Positions 18,315 through 27,577 of a stretch of 64,000 nt of DNA are shown one piece after another. Source of the DNA: Trichomonas vaginalis G3 (Eukaryota > Parabasalia > Trichomonadida > Trichomonadidae). The stretch spans positions 1,393,265-1,457,264 of the forward strand of contig NC_067204.1 of assembly GCF_026262505.1 (NCBI RefSeq), in the 5' to 3' direction. The position numbers were made by a program, and so were the translations under genes. Below the pieces are notes generated by a model. It was not told the DNA's origin. It did not search any database and was given only the letters and a program-made list of their open reading frames with translations. Each line of letters begins with the position of its first letter. The first letter of the stretch is position 1.

Positions 18315-19270
18315 TCGTCATTTTCAACTTCTTTAGCATATTCGTCAGGAGTTGTCTTATATTTGTTAGGAACTGTTTTTGAAAGTATACCACCTTGAAC
18401 TTTGACAAGTTTGAAACGAGGTCTGACAATAGTAGTTTTATCTTCTGCTTGCAGTCTGTACATTTTGCCATGTTTGCCTAAAACTTCATAATATTCTCTT
18501 GTATACTTTCTTCTATTTTTACGAACACGAATGTGAGTACCTGTCGGGTTCCCATTGTTGTCATAGTCAATAGTATTTTCATATGGGTCGCGTTTAGGTA
18601 TTTCTATTTTTACTTTGTCACCTTTCTGAAGTTTGAAGCCCGGCATTCTTTCTTGTTTGTCTCTTTTGACTAAATTATTAATATATAGTCTTTCTCTAAG
18701 TCAGGGTTGTTTTTCATTTCTTCGGGGGAGTGGTTTCCCAAACCTTTTTGTTTACGGCTATTGTAAATATTTAAAACTTGTCTCATCTTTGCCATGGAGA
18801 AGTGTCTATACTTGTCGTCATATGACATTTCATTTGCTTCACCACCTTGTGGTTGGTTTAAGTCTCTTAACATTTTTATACAACCGTCAATGACACCAAG
18901 AGCAGAATGGTTTTTGGTCGACAATGAAATATTGGTTTACATTTTTTGAACGCAGATAGTTTTTTACATCATCTGATTTGAAAGAACTTTCACAGTCAGA
19001 TGTCAGTTTTGTTGGATGGTATTTGTCAACGAATATTGTCAAAGCTGCTAAGATATCTAAAATATTTTTGGACTGTAATGGTATGGCTTCACAGTATCTT
19101 GTGTTTTGACCGACAAATATTAGCCAGTATGGTGGTCCATCTTCTCTATACCTCGGAATGTTTTCCAAGATATCCATAAACCAAGCATTTGGTGTTGAAC
19201 TAAAGATTTTTATCATGAGTGCTTTCTTTGTCGCTTTAGAAACATAGGGGTCCTTGTTTGGATTCGTCAT
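18311..19270 (-). pseudogene. Retroviral-type integrase (fossil), element B
   Basis: The N-terminal part has the rve core fold signatures: AWFMDILEN, then YWLIFVGQNTRYCEAIPL, and LTSDCESSF. A middle part has NHSALG and an NSRKQKGLGNHSPEEM segment typical of the end of Maverick integrase cores. The C-terminal part has the SH3/chromo-like domain with GDKVKIE and RKYTREYYEV. The order agrees with Maverick c-integrases. The region carries about two or three breaks. It starts at ATG 19270, back to back with the gene at 19288. Confidence 0.8.
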
Positions 19271-19287
19271 TTTTTAACCCATAAGAA

Positions 19288-19689
19288 ATGGGTTTATTTG
19301 GCGCATTAGCAGGAGTTGCATCCAGATTTTTGCCCGCAGTGGGAACAATAGCTAGAGGTGCATTTGGAATTGGAAGGAAGATTTTGAGTACATTAGGTAT
19401 ACTTAAAGAGAAAGCACAACCTATTATACAAACTGTACAGAAAGGTTGGGATGTAGCACGAGATGCAACAAATCTTATTCCAAATCCTGAAACAAGAGGA
19501 AAAGTTCAAGGATGGATGGACAATGTAGGAAGACAAGCAGGAAACTATTATAACAAAGCAAATGACTACTATAACCAAGCAGGCCACTATATGGACCAAG
19601 GTGAAAGATTCTTTAACAGAGGATATAACCATGCACAACAATGGGTAAGCAATAACCAACCTCAACCGCCTCAAACGTGGGGAATGTAA
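19288..19689 (+). CDS. Amphipathic, glycine-rich protein, 133 aa
   Basis: Starts MGLFGALAGVASRFLPAVG, a hydrophobic Gly/Ala helix like a membrane-lytic segment, followed by basic helices and a Tyr/Asn/Gln-rich C-terminal third (NYYNKANDYYNQAG). Its build fits the protein VI-like group proposed for 11454, 11704 and 15788. It is the first of a run of closely spaced plus-strand genes. Confidence 0.55.
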   Translation: MGLFGALAGVASRFLPAVGTIARGAFGIGRKILSTLGILKEKAQPIIQTVQKGWDVARDATNLIPNPETRGKVQGWMDNVGRQAGNYYNKANDYYNQAGHYMDQGERFFNRGYNHAQQWVSNNQPQPPQTWGM

Positions 19690-19712
19690 AATTTTTTACT
19701 GAGATGAAATGA
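19687..19712 (+). promoter_or_regulatory. Repeated 26-base leader, copy 1
   Basis: From the stop codon of the 133-aa gene to the start of the next gene: TAAAATTTTTTACTGAGATG then AAATGA. An identical 26-base copy lies at 19859-19884 in the same position relative to the next gene. The second ATG starts the gene; the first gives a two-codon frame. Confidence 0.5.
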
Positions 19713-19861
19713 ACAATACAGCATTGAGACAAATGGGTTCAAGATGGATTTGTCGACTTCCAGCAGTTACACCACGTGTTTGTCAAGTTCTTCCTATACC
19801 TCAGGAAGTTTTAGACCGACTTAAAAAACCTAAACAACCAGTTGAAAACAAACCAAACTAA
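19709..19861 (+). CDS. Hypothetical small protein, 50 aa
   Basis: Fifty codons between two identical leaders. The product is basic, with a cysteine pair (WICRLP, RVCQVLP) and a Lys/Pro-rich tail. No family is recognised. The precise spacing between the repeated leaders supports it as a gene. Confidence 0.5.
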   Translation: MNNTALRQMGSRWICRLPAVTPRVCQVLPIPQEVLDRLKKPKQPVENKPN

Positions 19862-19884
19862 AATTTTTTACTGAGATGAAATGA
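19859..19884 (+). promoter_or_regulatory. Repeated 26-base leader, copy 2
   Basis: Identical to 19687-19712, again running from the stop of one gene to the ATG of the next (19881). Confidence 0.5.
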
Positions 19885-20462
19885 CCGAAGAAGTTGAAAC
19901 GGTAGATTTGACACCACAAACAAAAAGTTCAGAACCATTGTCAAAACCTGTCAAAGAACTTACAGATGAAGAGAAAAATTCAATAATAGAAAGTGCCAGG
20001 TCTGGAAATACAAACCCTAACTATAAAGTCACTTTTCATAGAAATGGAACGGCTAGTATCTCAAAAAAGAAACAGACTCTCACAAATAAAATATTGAAGT
20101 CTGAAGGAGCTTTCGAGACAACAGATGGAAAAGTTTACTTCACTGACCAACAGTTCATTATAGAACATCTCATTGACTTAGAGTCGAAATATTCTAAACT
20201 TTACAACAAACACAAAAAGTTGAAAGGAAAACAAAACAAATGGCATATGATATTTATGAAGATGTTAACGACACAACTGTTCCTGCAGGTGAGGTAAAGT
20301 CAGAGAACCGAAAAGTGACAAAAAACCGATAGAAGAAGAAAAACCAAAAACTGAAGATAAACCAAAACAAAGTTTAGTTTGGAAACTAAACCAAGTCAAC
20401 CTTCATTAGCTGGTATGGGTTGGCGTCAAAGACTTATGGCAGCAGGCGGTTATGTAAAGTAA
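19881..20462 (+). pseudogene. Fossil hypothetical gene of element B
   Basis: Begins with an acidic region (MTEEVETVDLTPQTK), then FHRNGTASISKKKQ, then a helical part with IIEHLIDLESKYSKL. The last part of the region ends GMGWRQRLMAAGGYVK. Not open throughout (about two breaks). No family is recognised. Confidence 0.4.
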
Positions 20463-20507
20463 AGAAAAAAATATTTTTTTTCTTTTTATAAAAATGCCCC
20501 ATATAGA

Positions 20508-20726
20508 ATGGATAGAAAGTCTGCTAGAATAAAAGCAGAGTTGCAAAGATATGGTTGGAGAGTTTCGAAGAAGTTTAAATATAGGAAGGGAAGACCCATA
20601 AAAGTCTATGACAAATTGTCTGGTCTTCGCTACGAAATGGATTTGGAAACAGCACGTGCCAATTATCCAAACAGACTAGAGAGGTTAGAAGAAGAACGTC
20701 TTATGGACATGCCTTTCGATGTTTAG
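20508..20726 (+). CDS. Hypothetical basic protein, 72 aa
   Basis: Seventy-two codons, Arg/Lys-rich (RKSARIKAELQRYGWRVSKK), then KVYDKLSGLRYEMD. It overlaps the start of the polymerase region by eight bases. It may be a small partner gene or belong to the polymerase region; this cannot be decided from sequence alone. Confidence 0.4.
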   Translation: MDRKSARIKAELQRYGWRVSKKFKYRKGRPIKVYDKLSGLRYEMDLETARANYPNRLERLEEERLMDMPFDV

Positions 20727-22642
20727 TGAACCTCAAGTTGAAGGACACGACGGCTTTGCCAGATTCTACTGGAAACATGACGAACAATTGCATCCTTTGA
20801 GAAGGAAAAAAGGTAGTGCAGAGGATGGTCATGCTCCCATGGAAAGAACAAGATATGCATATGCAAAGTATCGTGAAGTTAGAAGTCAAATTACATCTGG
20901 TCGAACCTTTACAGTAAACTTTGACGAAGGAAAGAACAAAGAAGGCTTCATGGGTGTACTTGCTGCAATTCAAGACGGAAATAAGAAAGGACACAATCTC
21001 AGATTGACCATAACGGATTTGGATGGTCACATTTACTATGCAAATGGCAATGTCACAACAGCTGCAAAACTTCTTGACGCTTTCAAGACTACAAAGAGAG
21101 AACAAATGGTTGACTCCGACTCAGACATTTTGAATGCAATTGAAGGAATTGCAAGTGTCAAGTTCGAATGGTACCAACCTAACCCTCAAGCAGTCAGAAC
21201 ATGCTGGATACTTCCCGTTCATAAATAAGTCTGACATTGACTTGACAAGGTATGGAATTTACAATTCAATTGAAACAATTGTCAATGAACCTTGTATTCT
21301 TACATGTCTCAGGAACTCTGGTCTTGTTACAGATGAGAAGATGAAGTATCTTGAGTCATGTGTGAAGACAAGGTACATTCTCAGAGGTCAATTGGCAAAA
21401 ATTGCACCGTTGGCAAATGTCAATATCCGAGTCAACATACCTACAGCTAAAGGTTCTTCACATGACGACTATGTTGTTGAGTTCAATTTACCATGGTTGA
21501 AGATTGCAATTGTCCACAACCACTTCATGTTGAACGAAAGTCTTACAAACCCATTGTTCGGAAAAGGCAAGTGCAACATTGTCAGAGCTGTAAACATTCT
21601 TTTCGAGAAAGGTTTGTTGGAACCAATTCCAGATGACAAGCTGACAGAAACTTTTGTACCAAAAGACGAAACAAACTTTTCACTGTTAGCAAGACCAAAA
21701 GTTGTTCCAGACAAAGTTCTAGTACAAAAGAAGTACACAATTCCAAAAGGAGTTGGATTGTTCGGATACCAACCTGAACCAGAAGAACTTCCAATGAGGT
21801 TGCAAGAACTTCAAGATGCATAAACAAACTTCCATTGAGACATCCAATTGACGTCAATTGTATTGGAGAGCATCTGAGTTAGGTCAGAAGGTTTTATATG
21901 AAACAGGTTGCTTCGACGATGTTTATGAGATAACAGGAGAAGTTTCTCAGAAGATAAGAGACTCACTTGAATTTCCACAAACTGGACCAATTGGTTGCGA
22001 CAAGTTCGACTCAAACGAAAAGATATACTATGTCGACCTTAACGCTGCATACATGAGGTTTGTCCAATATATTCCGACTGGAATTCCAAACGAAGATGGT
22101 GAGTTCCCGGGAAGGAACTATACAGTTGGAAAAGTCATACAACAACTGTATGATATTAGGAAAGCTTCAAACCCCAAACTTGCAATGACACTCAAATTGC
22201 TTATGAATTCGACATGGGGATATTCCATTAAGAAACCTCAAGAGATGAAGAGTAAACATTATGAGAAGGTCGACAACTTTGTTGAAAGGTTTTCTCCTTT
22301 TGTTTTGAAGTACGAATTCACTCAAGGTCAAAGTGGCTTAGTAACCACATTAAAACCTATTGTCGAACATTGGTCTTACCCCAGTTCGCAAAGGCAGTCC
22401 TTGACAACTACAACAAATTCTTCTCCGAAGTCAAATCCAAAGTTGTGGTTTACTATGAGAACATTGACGCACTCATGACGAACGAAGAAGGGTACAACAA
22501 ACTCATTGAAATGGGAATGGTCGGTGAAAAGATGGGCTGTTTTAAGCTAGATAAGGTATTTTCTGAAGTTCATGTCCTCTCCAAGCGTAAGTATTGGGGC
22601 ATACTTGAAGACGGCACAGAAATAAAACATTGCATGAAGTAA
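20719..22642 (+). pseudogene. DNA polymerase type B, Maverick family (fossil), element B
   Basis: Motif A appears as YYVDLNAAYM, motif B as LKLLMNSTWGYS (the K...NSxYG region) and the motif C region as VVYYENIDALMT. The N-terminal part is long and without a recognised exonuclease motif. The region is about 640 codons, shorter than the 1000 or more usual for protein-primed Maverick polymerases, and it is broken in about three places. The polymerase is the replication enzyme of the class, and its presence beside the integrase identifies the element. Confidence 0.75.
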
Positions 22643-22686
22643 AAAATTTATTTTCAAAAAAGTGACATTTTTTAATTTTATTTGAA

Positions 22687-22791
22687 ATGTACGCTGAGTT
22701 TGTTGGAGAAGACCGTTGGGAAACTTGTTTGTTAGATGAGAAATATGAAATGGCATACCATTTTAAAACAATATATTTTTACATATATTAA
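22687..22791 (+). CDS. Possible small protein, 34 aa
   Basis: Thirty-four codons starting MYAEFVGEDRWET. Its stop is directly followed by the ATG of the next gene and its last codons lie in the TATTTTTACATATATTAAATG leader of that gene. Weakly supported. Confidence 0.25.
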   Translation: MYAEFVGEDRWETCLLDEKYEMAYHFKTIYFYIY

Positions 22792-23652
22792 ATGCTTCAG
22801 GTTGAAAAACAAAGAACAAAAGTAGCAGATACAAAACCGTTAGACTATATCTTTACAAATGCTGGTAGGACTATTTCAGATGAAGAAATTTCATCCCGAA
22901 CATACAGGTTTGACTATCCAATTCGTTGGCTTCAAAGTCCTTCAGATGCAAAGGCAATAGGATTTAGAAGAGTTTTGTTTTCAAAAAGAACTAACGCATT
23001 TATGTTCGCAGTATATTTTCATGGGCAGTATAAAGGTTCTGATGGTCTAATAGACAAATTTGACGAAATGAGAATCTTTACAGTTCGTTCAGACGAAAGT
23101 CTTGAGAAAACTCTAAATGACTTTCAAACTCAAATGAACAAATATTATTGGGAATTTCAAGAAAAATACGACTCTTTACTAAATGGAACATACTATCTGA
23201 AACTAGAATATGACAAGATGAACTCCACCGTTTCATTTCAAAGGATTGAAATTAACCCTCCAAGAGATACAGAGTTTTTATTTTGGGAAGTAGACAAACG
23301 TTCTTGGGCACAATTTCTTCGGTTACTAAACCAGAACGAACCATTACCACCAGATGGTCCATTTCAATTTATACTTCCACCAGCAGATTTGACAGTTTAT
23401 AGAAACGTGTTTGACCCTCAAAATGTTATGTGTCATGCAAGTTTCAGTTCAAGCAACAATAGTTTTCTATGTATTGGTAAGGACTTTTATGACTTTGCTT
23501 CTAAATTCTACGAACCACCTAGTAACAGTTTCTCTGACTTTCAAGTTTGGTTCACAACAAATGGTGTGCAACATATTATTCCATTGTACTATGACTTTTA
23601 TCTCGAATTGTCTTTCATATATAACTACGGAAAAGTGCTGAAAAAGTATTGA
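22792..23652 (+). CDS. Paralogous structural protein candidate, 286 aa
   Basis: Fully open. Aligns along its length with 16038-16886 (inverted, about 6 kb away). Best conserved are YRFDYPIRWL, KAIGFRR, VFDPQNVMCHASFS, YEPPSNS and FQVWFTTNG. The two have drifted in the middle, so the duplication is old, older than the breaks in the element. Two forms of one shell protein would suit different symmetry positions in a capsid; this is inference. Confidence 0.6.
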   Translation: MLQVEKQRTKVADTKPLDYIFTNAGRTISDEEISSRTYRFDYPIRWLQSPSDAKAIGFRRVLFSKRTNAFMFAVYFHGQYKGSDGLIDKFDEMRIFTVRSDESLEKTLNDFQTQMNKYYWEFQEKYDSLLNGTYYLKLEYDKMNSTVSFQRIEINPPRDTEFLFWEVDKRSWAQFLRLLNQNEPLPPDGPFQFILPPADLTVYRNVFDPQNVMCHASFSSSNNSFLCIGKDFYDFASKFYEPPSNSFSDFQVWFTTNGVQHIIPLYYDFYLELSFIYNYGKVLKKY

Positions 23653-23990
23653 AAAATATAATTTAGGATAGAAGGTTAGATCTAACCTCTTTTCTAACCT
23701 CTTTTCTACCCTCTTGAATTTTCATGATTTCATCGTAAATGTTTTGTCAAGACTTCTTCGTAATGAGTGTAAAGGACCCAAAAATATAATTTAGGGTAGA
23801 AGGTTAGATCTAACCTCTTTTCTAACCTCTTTTCTACCCTCTTGAATTTTCATGATTTCATCGTAAATGTTTTGTCAAGACTTCTTCGTAATGAGTGTAA
23901 AGGACCCAAAAATATAATTTAGGGTAGAAGGTTAGATCTAACCTCTTTTCTAACCTCTTTTCTACCCTCTTGAATTTTCATGAATTTTCC
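23652..23990 (+). repeat. 128 bp tandem array with palindromic core, left flank of 24049-24987
   Basis: Copies start at 23652, 23780 and 23908 (period 128), the last one truncated. Each unit carries GGTTAGATCTAACC, a perfect palindrome, followed by two further CTAACCTCTTTT/CTACCCTC steps that can pair with the GGGTAGAAGGTTAG before it. The same core recurs inverted at 24961-25260, bracketing one gene. Confidence 0.95.
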
Positions 23991-23996
23991 CGAAAT

Positions 23997-24046
23997 AAAA
24001 AATAAAGTTAGTTTTATTTTTTTTATTTTTTTATTTTGTATGTAAG
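23997..24046 (+). promoter_or_regulatory. Promoter-like block, copy in element B
   Basis: AAAAATAAAGTTAGTTTT followed by a T-rich tract and TTTTGTATGTAAG, ending just before the ATG at 24049. Same layout as 1423-1475 in element A and 25553-25602 here. Confidence 0.65.
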
Positions 24047-24048
24047 AT

Positions 24049-24987
24049 ATGATTTCAACAATCGGCACAACAACATTTCAAACAACAGCACCAAACTCTT
24101 TAGTCATGAATCCTACGTCAATGTTAGTAGAAATGAAAAGCTTCATTCCTTCTTCATATACTTTCGAAACAAAAATCCAGAAGATAAAGCAAGAACTTTT
24201 AACAAATAATTTAGACTGTAGTGCGAAAGATGAAACAAATGAACAGTATCTTTATGACATGCAGGACATTATTGACCATTTACCCAAATTGCCTGAAATC
24301 CAACAACAAAAACTCACTATTCCTGAATTCGATGAAATAGAAGTCAAAGCAACTGACTCAGTAGAAATAAAGAAGTTCATACGAAAGGTAAATTATGAGT
24401 TTCTAGGATTTCATTGCAACCATAAGGTTATGGACAAAGATTGCGACATGTTATATAAGAATGTTTCTGACATATATAAATCTGAAGAATTTAAGACTTA
24501 CGACAACTTTGTTTCGTTAGTTGCTGAATGTGTATGGCAGATAAGAGATAAAGATAGAAGAGGTAAGGTATGGAATGAACAAATAAAACCAACTGCTTCA
24601 GATTTAAAGAAAACCATTGACGCCTTAGTTGTTTTAGCTGGTTTTATTTCAATGTATAACGCAAAAATGAACCCACAATGTTCTAAATGTAAAGCAGCAA
24701 TTAGGAAATATAACTACTCCGTCAAAGAGATAGAAAGAATGCGAAACGACTATGCAGACTTAAAGAAAGAAGCAGAAAAGCCAGCAGAAGATAAAATGGA
24801 CATGTTAGAATTTCTGAACAAAAACTATCCAACTGCTGACGATTTCCTTCTATCTGACGTCAAGAAGAAGTATAAAGAGACTTTCGGCATAGTTAAAACA
24901 TTCGATGTACTAAAAGAAGAAATAGAAGCTACGAAACTGTTTAGAGTCTCACGAATTCATAACGTTTACCATGTAAAACGCTTATAA
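24049..24987 (+). CDS. Hypothetical protein, 312 aa, bracketed by inverted arrays
   Basis: Fully open. The N-terminal 90 residues are Thr/Gln-rich, the middle is helical with a possible zinc-binding pair (NPQCSKCKAAI), then a coiled-coil stretch (residues about 225-250), and a final domain of about 60 residues (FLNKNYPTADDF to NVYHVKRL) that looks like a small winged-helix or DNA-binding unit. Bracketing by repeats and the shared promoter block suggest a replication or regulatory protein. No family is recognised. Confidence 0.6.
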   Translation: MISTIGTTTFQTTAPNSLVMNPTSMLVEMKSFIPSSYTFETKIQKIKQELLTNNLDCSAKDETNEQYLYDMQDIIDHLPKLPEIQQQKLTIPEFDEIEVKATDSVEIKKFIRKVNYEFLGFHCNHKVMDKDCDMLYKNVSDIYKSEEFKTYDNFVSLVAECVWQIRDKDRRGKVWNEQIKPTASDLKKTIDALVVLAGFISMYNAKMNPQCSKCKAAIRKYNYSVKEIERMRNDYADLKKEAEKPAEDKMDMLEFLNKNYPTADDFLLSDVKKKYKETFGIVKTFDVLKEEIEATKLFRVSRIHNVYHVKRL

Positions 24988-25260
24988 AATAACTGGGGTA
25001 GAAAAGAGGTTAGAAAACAGGTTAGATCTAACCTTCTACCCTAAAATATATTTTTGCTGAAAAATGACCAAAATTCTGAGTAAAATAATTTTTAGGGCTT
25101 GTGTCAAACCTTCACTTCGTGTCATAATGTAAAAATAACGTTTACCATGTAAAACGCTTTTAAAATAACTGGGGTAGAAAAGAGGTGAGAAAAGAGGTGA
25201 GATCTAACCTTCTACCCTAAATTATATTTTTATTGAATTCAGCAACAAAAATCTGAGTAA
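24961..25260 (-). repeat. 176 bp tandem repeat with inverted palindromic core, right flank
   Basis: Two copies (24961 and 25137, period 176). The unit includes the last codons of the 312-aa gene (AACGTTTACCATGTAAAACG), the inverted GGTAGAAAAGAGG/GGTTAGATCTAACC core, and AAAATCTGAGTAAAAT. In the second copy one arm of the palindrome reads GGTGAG, so it pairs less well. Confidence 0.9.
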
Positions 25261-25289
25261 AATGGCATAAGATTGCTTCCCGAGGAAAA

Positions 25290-25550
25290 CCGAGAGAAGA
25301 GATTCCGTATGAAAATCATGAAGAACAGCGAGTACGTAAGAAAACGTAGTCGCCAAAACTCTATGAAAATCGTGAAAATTCTCTAGACCGTTTTTTTTCG
25401 GTCTTGCATAAAACTCATGAAAATCAGTGAAGAACAGCGAGACCGACTTCCTTCGGGGTCGCCAAAACTCTATGAAAATCATGAAGAACAGCGAGTACGT
25501 AAGAAAACGTAGTCGCCAAAACTCTATGAAAATCATGAATTTCCTTAAGA
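25290..25550 (+). repeat. Hairpin repeat array before the first KilA-N gene
   Basis: Repeats of TATGAAAATCATGAAGAACA with variable short hairpins: GCGAGTACGT/ACGTAGTCGC (twice), AGACCG/CGGTCT around an eight-T loop, and a GCGAGACCGA/TCGGGGTCGC-like one. The AGACCG part resembles the coding sequence of the second KilA-N gene at 26530-26590. Confidence 0.8.
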
Positions 25551-25552
25551 CA

Positions 25553-25602
25553 GAAAAAATAAAGTTAGTTTTTTATAAAATATTTTTTTTATTTTGTATG
25601 TA
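25553..25602 (+). promoter_or_regulatory. Promoter-like block, second copy in element B
   Basis: AAAAAATAAAGTTAGTTTTT followed by TATAAAATA, a T run and TTTTGTATGTAAG before the ATG at 25612. Confidence 0.65.
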
Positions 25603-25611
25603 AGAACATAT

Positions 25612-26225
25612 ATGACAAACACTGAGTTTGAAAACAGTTAAAAGATAGACAATAACACTAAATTGGTTAGAATAGGTGATTTAAAACGTAAGATACTCAA
25701 AGAAATACAACAAATATTCTTTGTCAGACATTATATCTCCATCTGGAAAGAAAACAAACGACTGGGTTAGAAATGCTTCAACTCAGAAAATTTTGACAAG
25801 AAATCCTGAGCTTATGATATCGGTAAGATTCTATGGAACTACAGCATATCTTATAGACAAAAGTCTTATACCAATAGTTTTGTTATGGTTAGACCCAGTT
25901 GTTGGATATAACTTCATAACTTATGGTTCATTCGATACGGAACGTTGCAGTGAAGGCTTACTTTATATCGTTCAGAAACCGAAGGACTTCAATACAAAGA
26001 GATATAAGATAGGAAGAACATATATATATACTCAAAGATATGACAGTACAGTCAATAGAGTCAAGGTTGTGTTCGTTAACGATATGAGAGCTGCAGAAAC
26101 AGAACTACTCGAAAAGTTTGAGAAAATGTATGGTGCTCCCATAAAAGGTAAAGAAAACGTTTGAAGTAGATGAGATAGATAAAGCTATAAAATTATTTGA
26201 CGAAGTTGCTGAAAAATACATGTAA
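25612..26225 (+). pseudogene. KilA-N plus T5orf172 (GIY-YIG-like) domain gene (fossil), element B
   Basis: The first part has the KilA-N signature (NDWVRNASTQK, then a hydrophobic block with IPIVLLWLDP), a DNA-binding domain found in phages and large DNA viruses. The second part (GLLYIVQKP, RYKIGRT, RVKVVFVNDMRAAE) matches the T5orf172/MUG113 group of GIY-YIG-like nuclease domains. That domain pair is well known in NCLDV genes. The region is broken in about two places. Confidence 0.65.
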
Positions 26226-26256
26226 AGCGTTTATTTTTGTCTTTTGTGAAAGATAG

Positions 26257-26308
26257 AAAAAATAACGCTAATTTTTTATAAAATATTTTTTTTATTTTGT
26301 ATGTAAAG
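26257..26308 (+). promoter_or_regulatory. Promoter-like block, diverged copy
   Basis: AAAAAATAACGCTAATTTTTT then TATAAAATA, T run and TTTTGTATGTAAAG before the ATG at 26315. The first half has drifted; the second half is the same as at 25553-25602. Confidence 0.55.
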
Positions 26309-26314
26309 ACAGAT

Positions 26315-27138
26315 ATGTCAACAACAGAGAACACAACAACAGTTATAGTCCATGAAGCTATAAATGAAGAATATGAGTGGGTTCAGTTTAACAAACAACT
26401 CCGTCTCATTCGTTCGGTCAAAGACGATATGTACCAGATGCAAAGTATTTTGACGGCTTGTTTTGCTCCAGACACTAAACACGCAGACGACTGGTTCAAA
26501 AACCAAAGCACACAAGAACTTTTGAGTGAAATTTCTCTAGACCGACTTTTTTCGGCCATGCATAAAACACATGAAAATCGTAAAAATTTGCCAATAAATT
26601 TAAGAGGATATTATGTACATAGACTTTTAGTAAATGCAGTTGCAATGTGGGCTTCTCCTCGTTATGCATGGCATGTTTACAGACTTCTTGACGAAATTCA
26701 TAGACAAGAACGTGAAGAGATGGAAAAGAAACTTCAAGCAAAAGATGAAGTCATTGAAGCAAAAGACAAAAACATTCAGAAAAGAATACCACGTTCGTAC
26801 CAAAAGGAAAGGAAAAGAACTATAAGTATATGATTTATACTGAAGAGATGAAAAATGAAGAAGATAAAGATATGGTTATGTTGCATTTAGTCAGAAGAAA
26901 CAACAAAAGCTTTTACGACCTTGCTAAGATTTACAAATCTGACAGAAATTGGTTCTATCGCGAAAACTTACCGATTTCAATGACCCCAAATGAAGATGTG
27001 AAACAAATAGTTCAAGATACGTTACCTCAAACACACTATGATATGAAAGGTTGTACAATACTTACATTCAAAGAAGATTTGCCATTGTTAAAGGAAAAAA
27101 TAACAGAGTATTTTGACAACTTCAAACAAGTAGAGTAG
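26315..27138 (+). pseudogene. KilA-N domain gene with coiled coil (fossil), element B
   Basis: After about 55 residues a KilA-N domain runs from ADDWFKNQSTQ to RGYYVHRLLVNAVAMWASPR and YAWHVYRLLDEI, closely matching the family pattern. A coiled coil follows (EEMEKKLQAKDEVIEAKDKN), then a C-terminal domain with MVMLHLVRRN and FYDLAKIYKS resembling the DUF3627-type end of viral KilA-N proteins. Real start is taken as ATG 26315 rather than the upstream TTG. About one break. Confidence 0.7.
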
Positions 27139-27228
27139 ATGAACCATTTATTTTTCAAGCTTGACTTCAGATGGCTCAGGTAGCTCTATAAAGTAAATTG
27201 CCTCGTCAAATCCTTCTGGCATTCCGAG

Positions 27229-27478
27229 TCCTTCCTTCCGACAGGAAAAAATTTTCCCGACGACAAGAAAAGTTCTTCCTTCCGACAGAAAAAATTTTTC
27301 CCGACGACAAGAAAAAATTTTCCAGTTGTCCGTCCGTAAACCATTCAAATTTTCGAAAATTGAGAACTTTTGGTCGAACTTCAGGAAAAGTTTTTCCTTC
27401 CAACAGAAAAAATTTTCCTTCCGACAGGAAAGTTTTTCCCGACAACAGGAAAAGTTCTTCCTTCCGACAGGACACAAA
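27229..27478 (+). repeat. Degenerate short palindromic repeats
   Basis: About eight loose copies of TTCCTTCCGACAGGAAAAA and TTTTCCCGACAACAGGAAAA units of roughly 20-40 bases. Each carries TTCC...GGAA so it can fold on itself. Long open frames on both strands here are low-complexity by-products. Confidence 0.75.
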
Positions 27479-27577
27479 CGAATGTCTCACGTCCCTCTTC
27501 CTGAATGCCTTCCAAAGCCAGAAGAACCGACAGCCCCAGCACCACAACAGACTTCTAAGACTAAACACTTACATTTT

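Noticed and set aside
25060-25130. Possible tRNA-like GC-richer patch with TTCACTTCGTG
   Set aside because: Too short a stem and no conserved tRNA bases; part of the 176 bp repeat.
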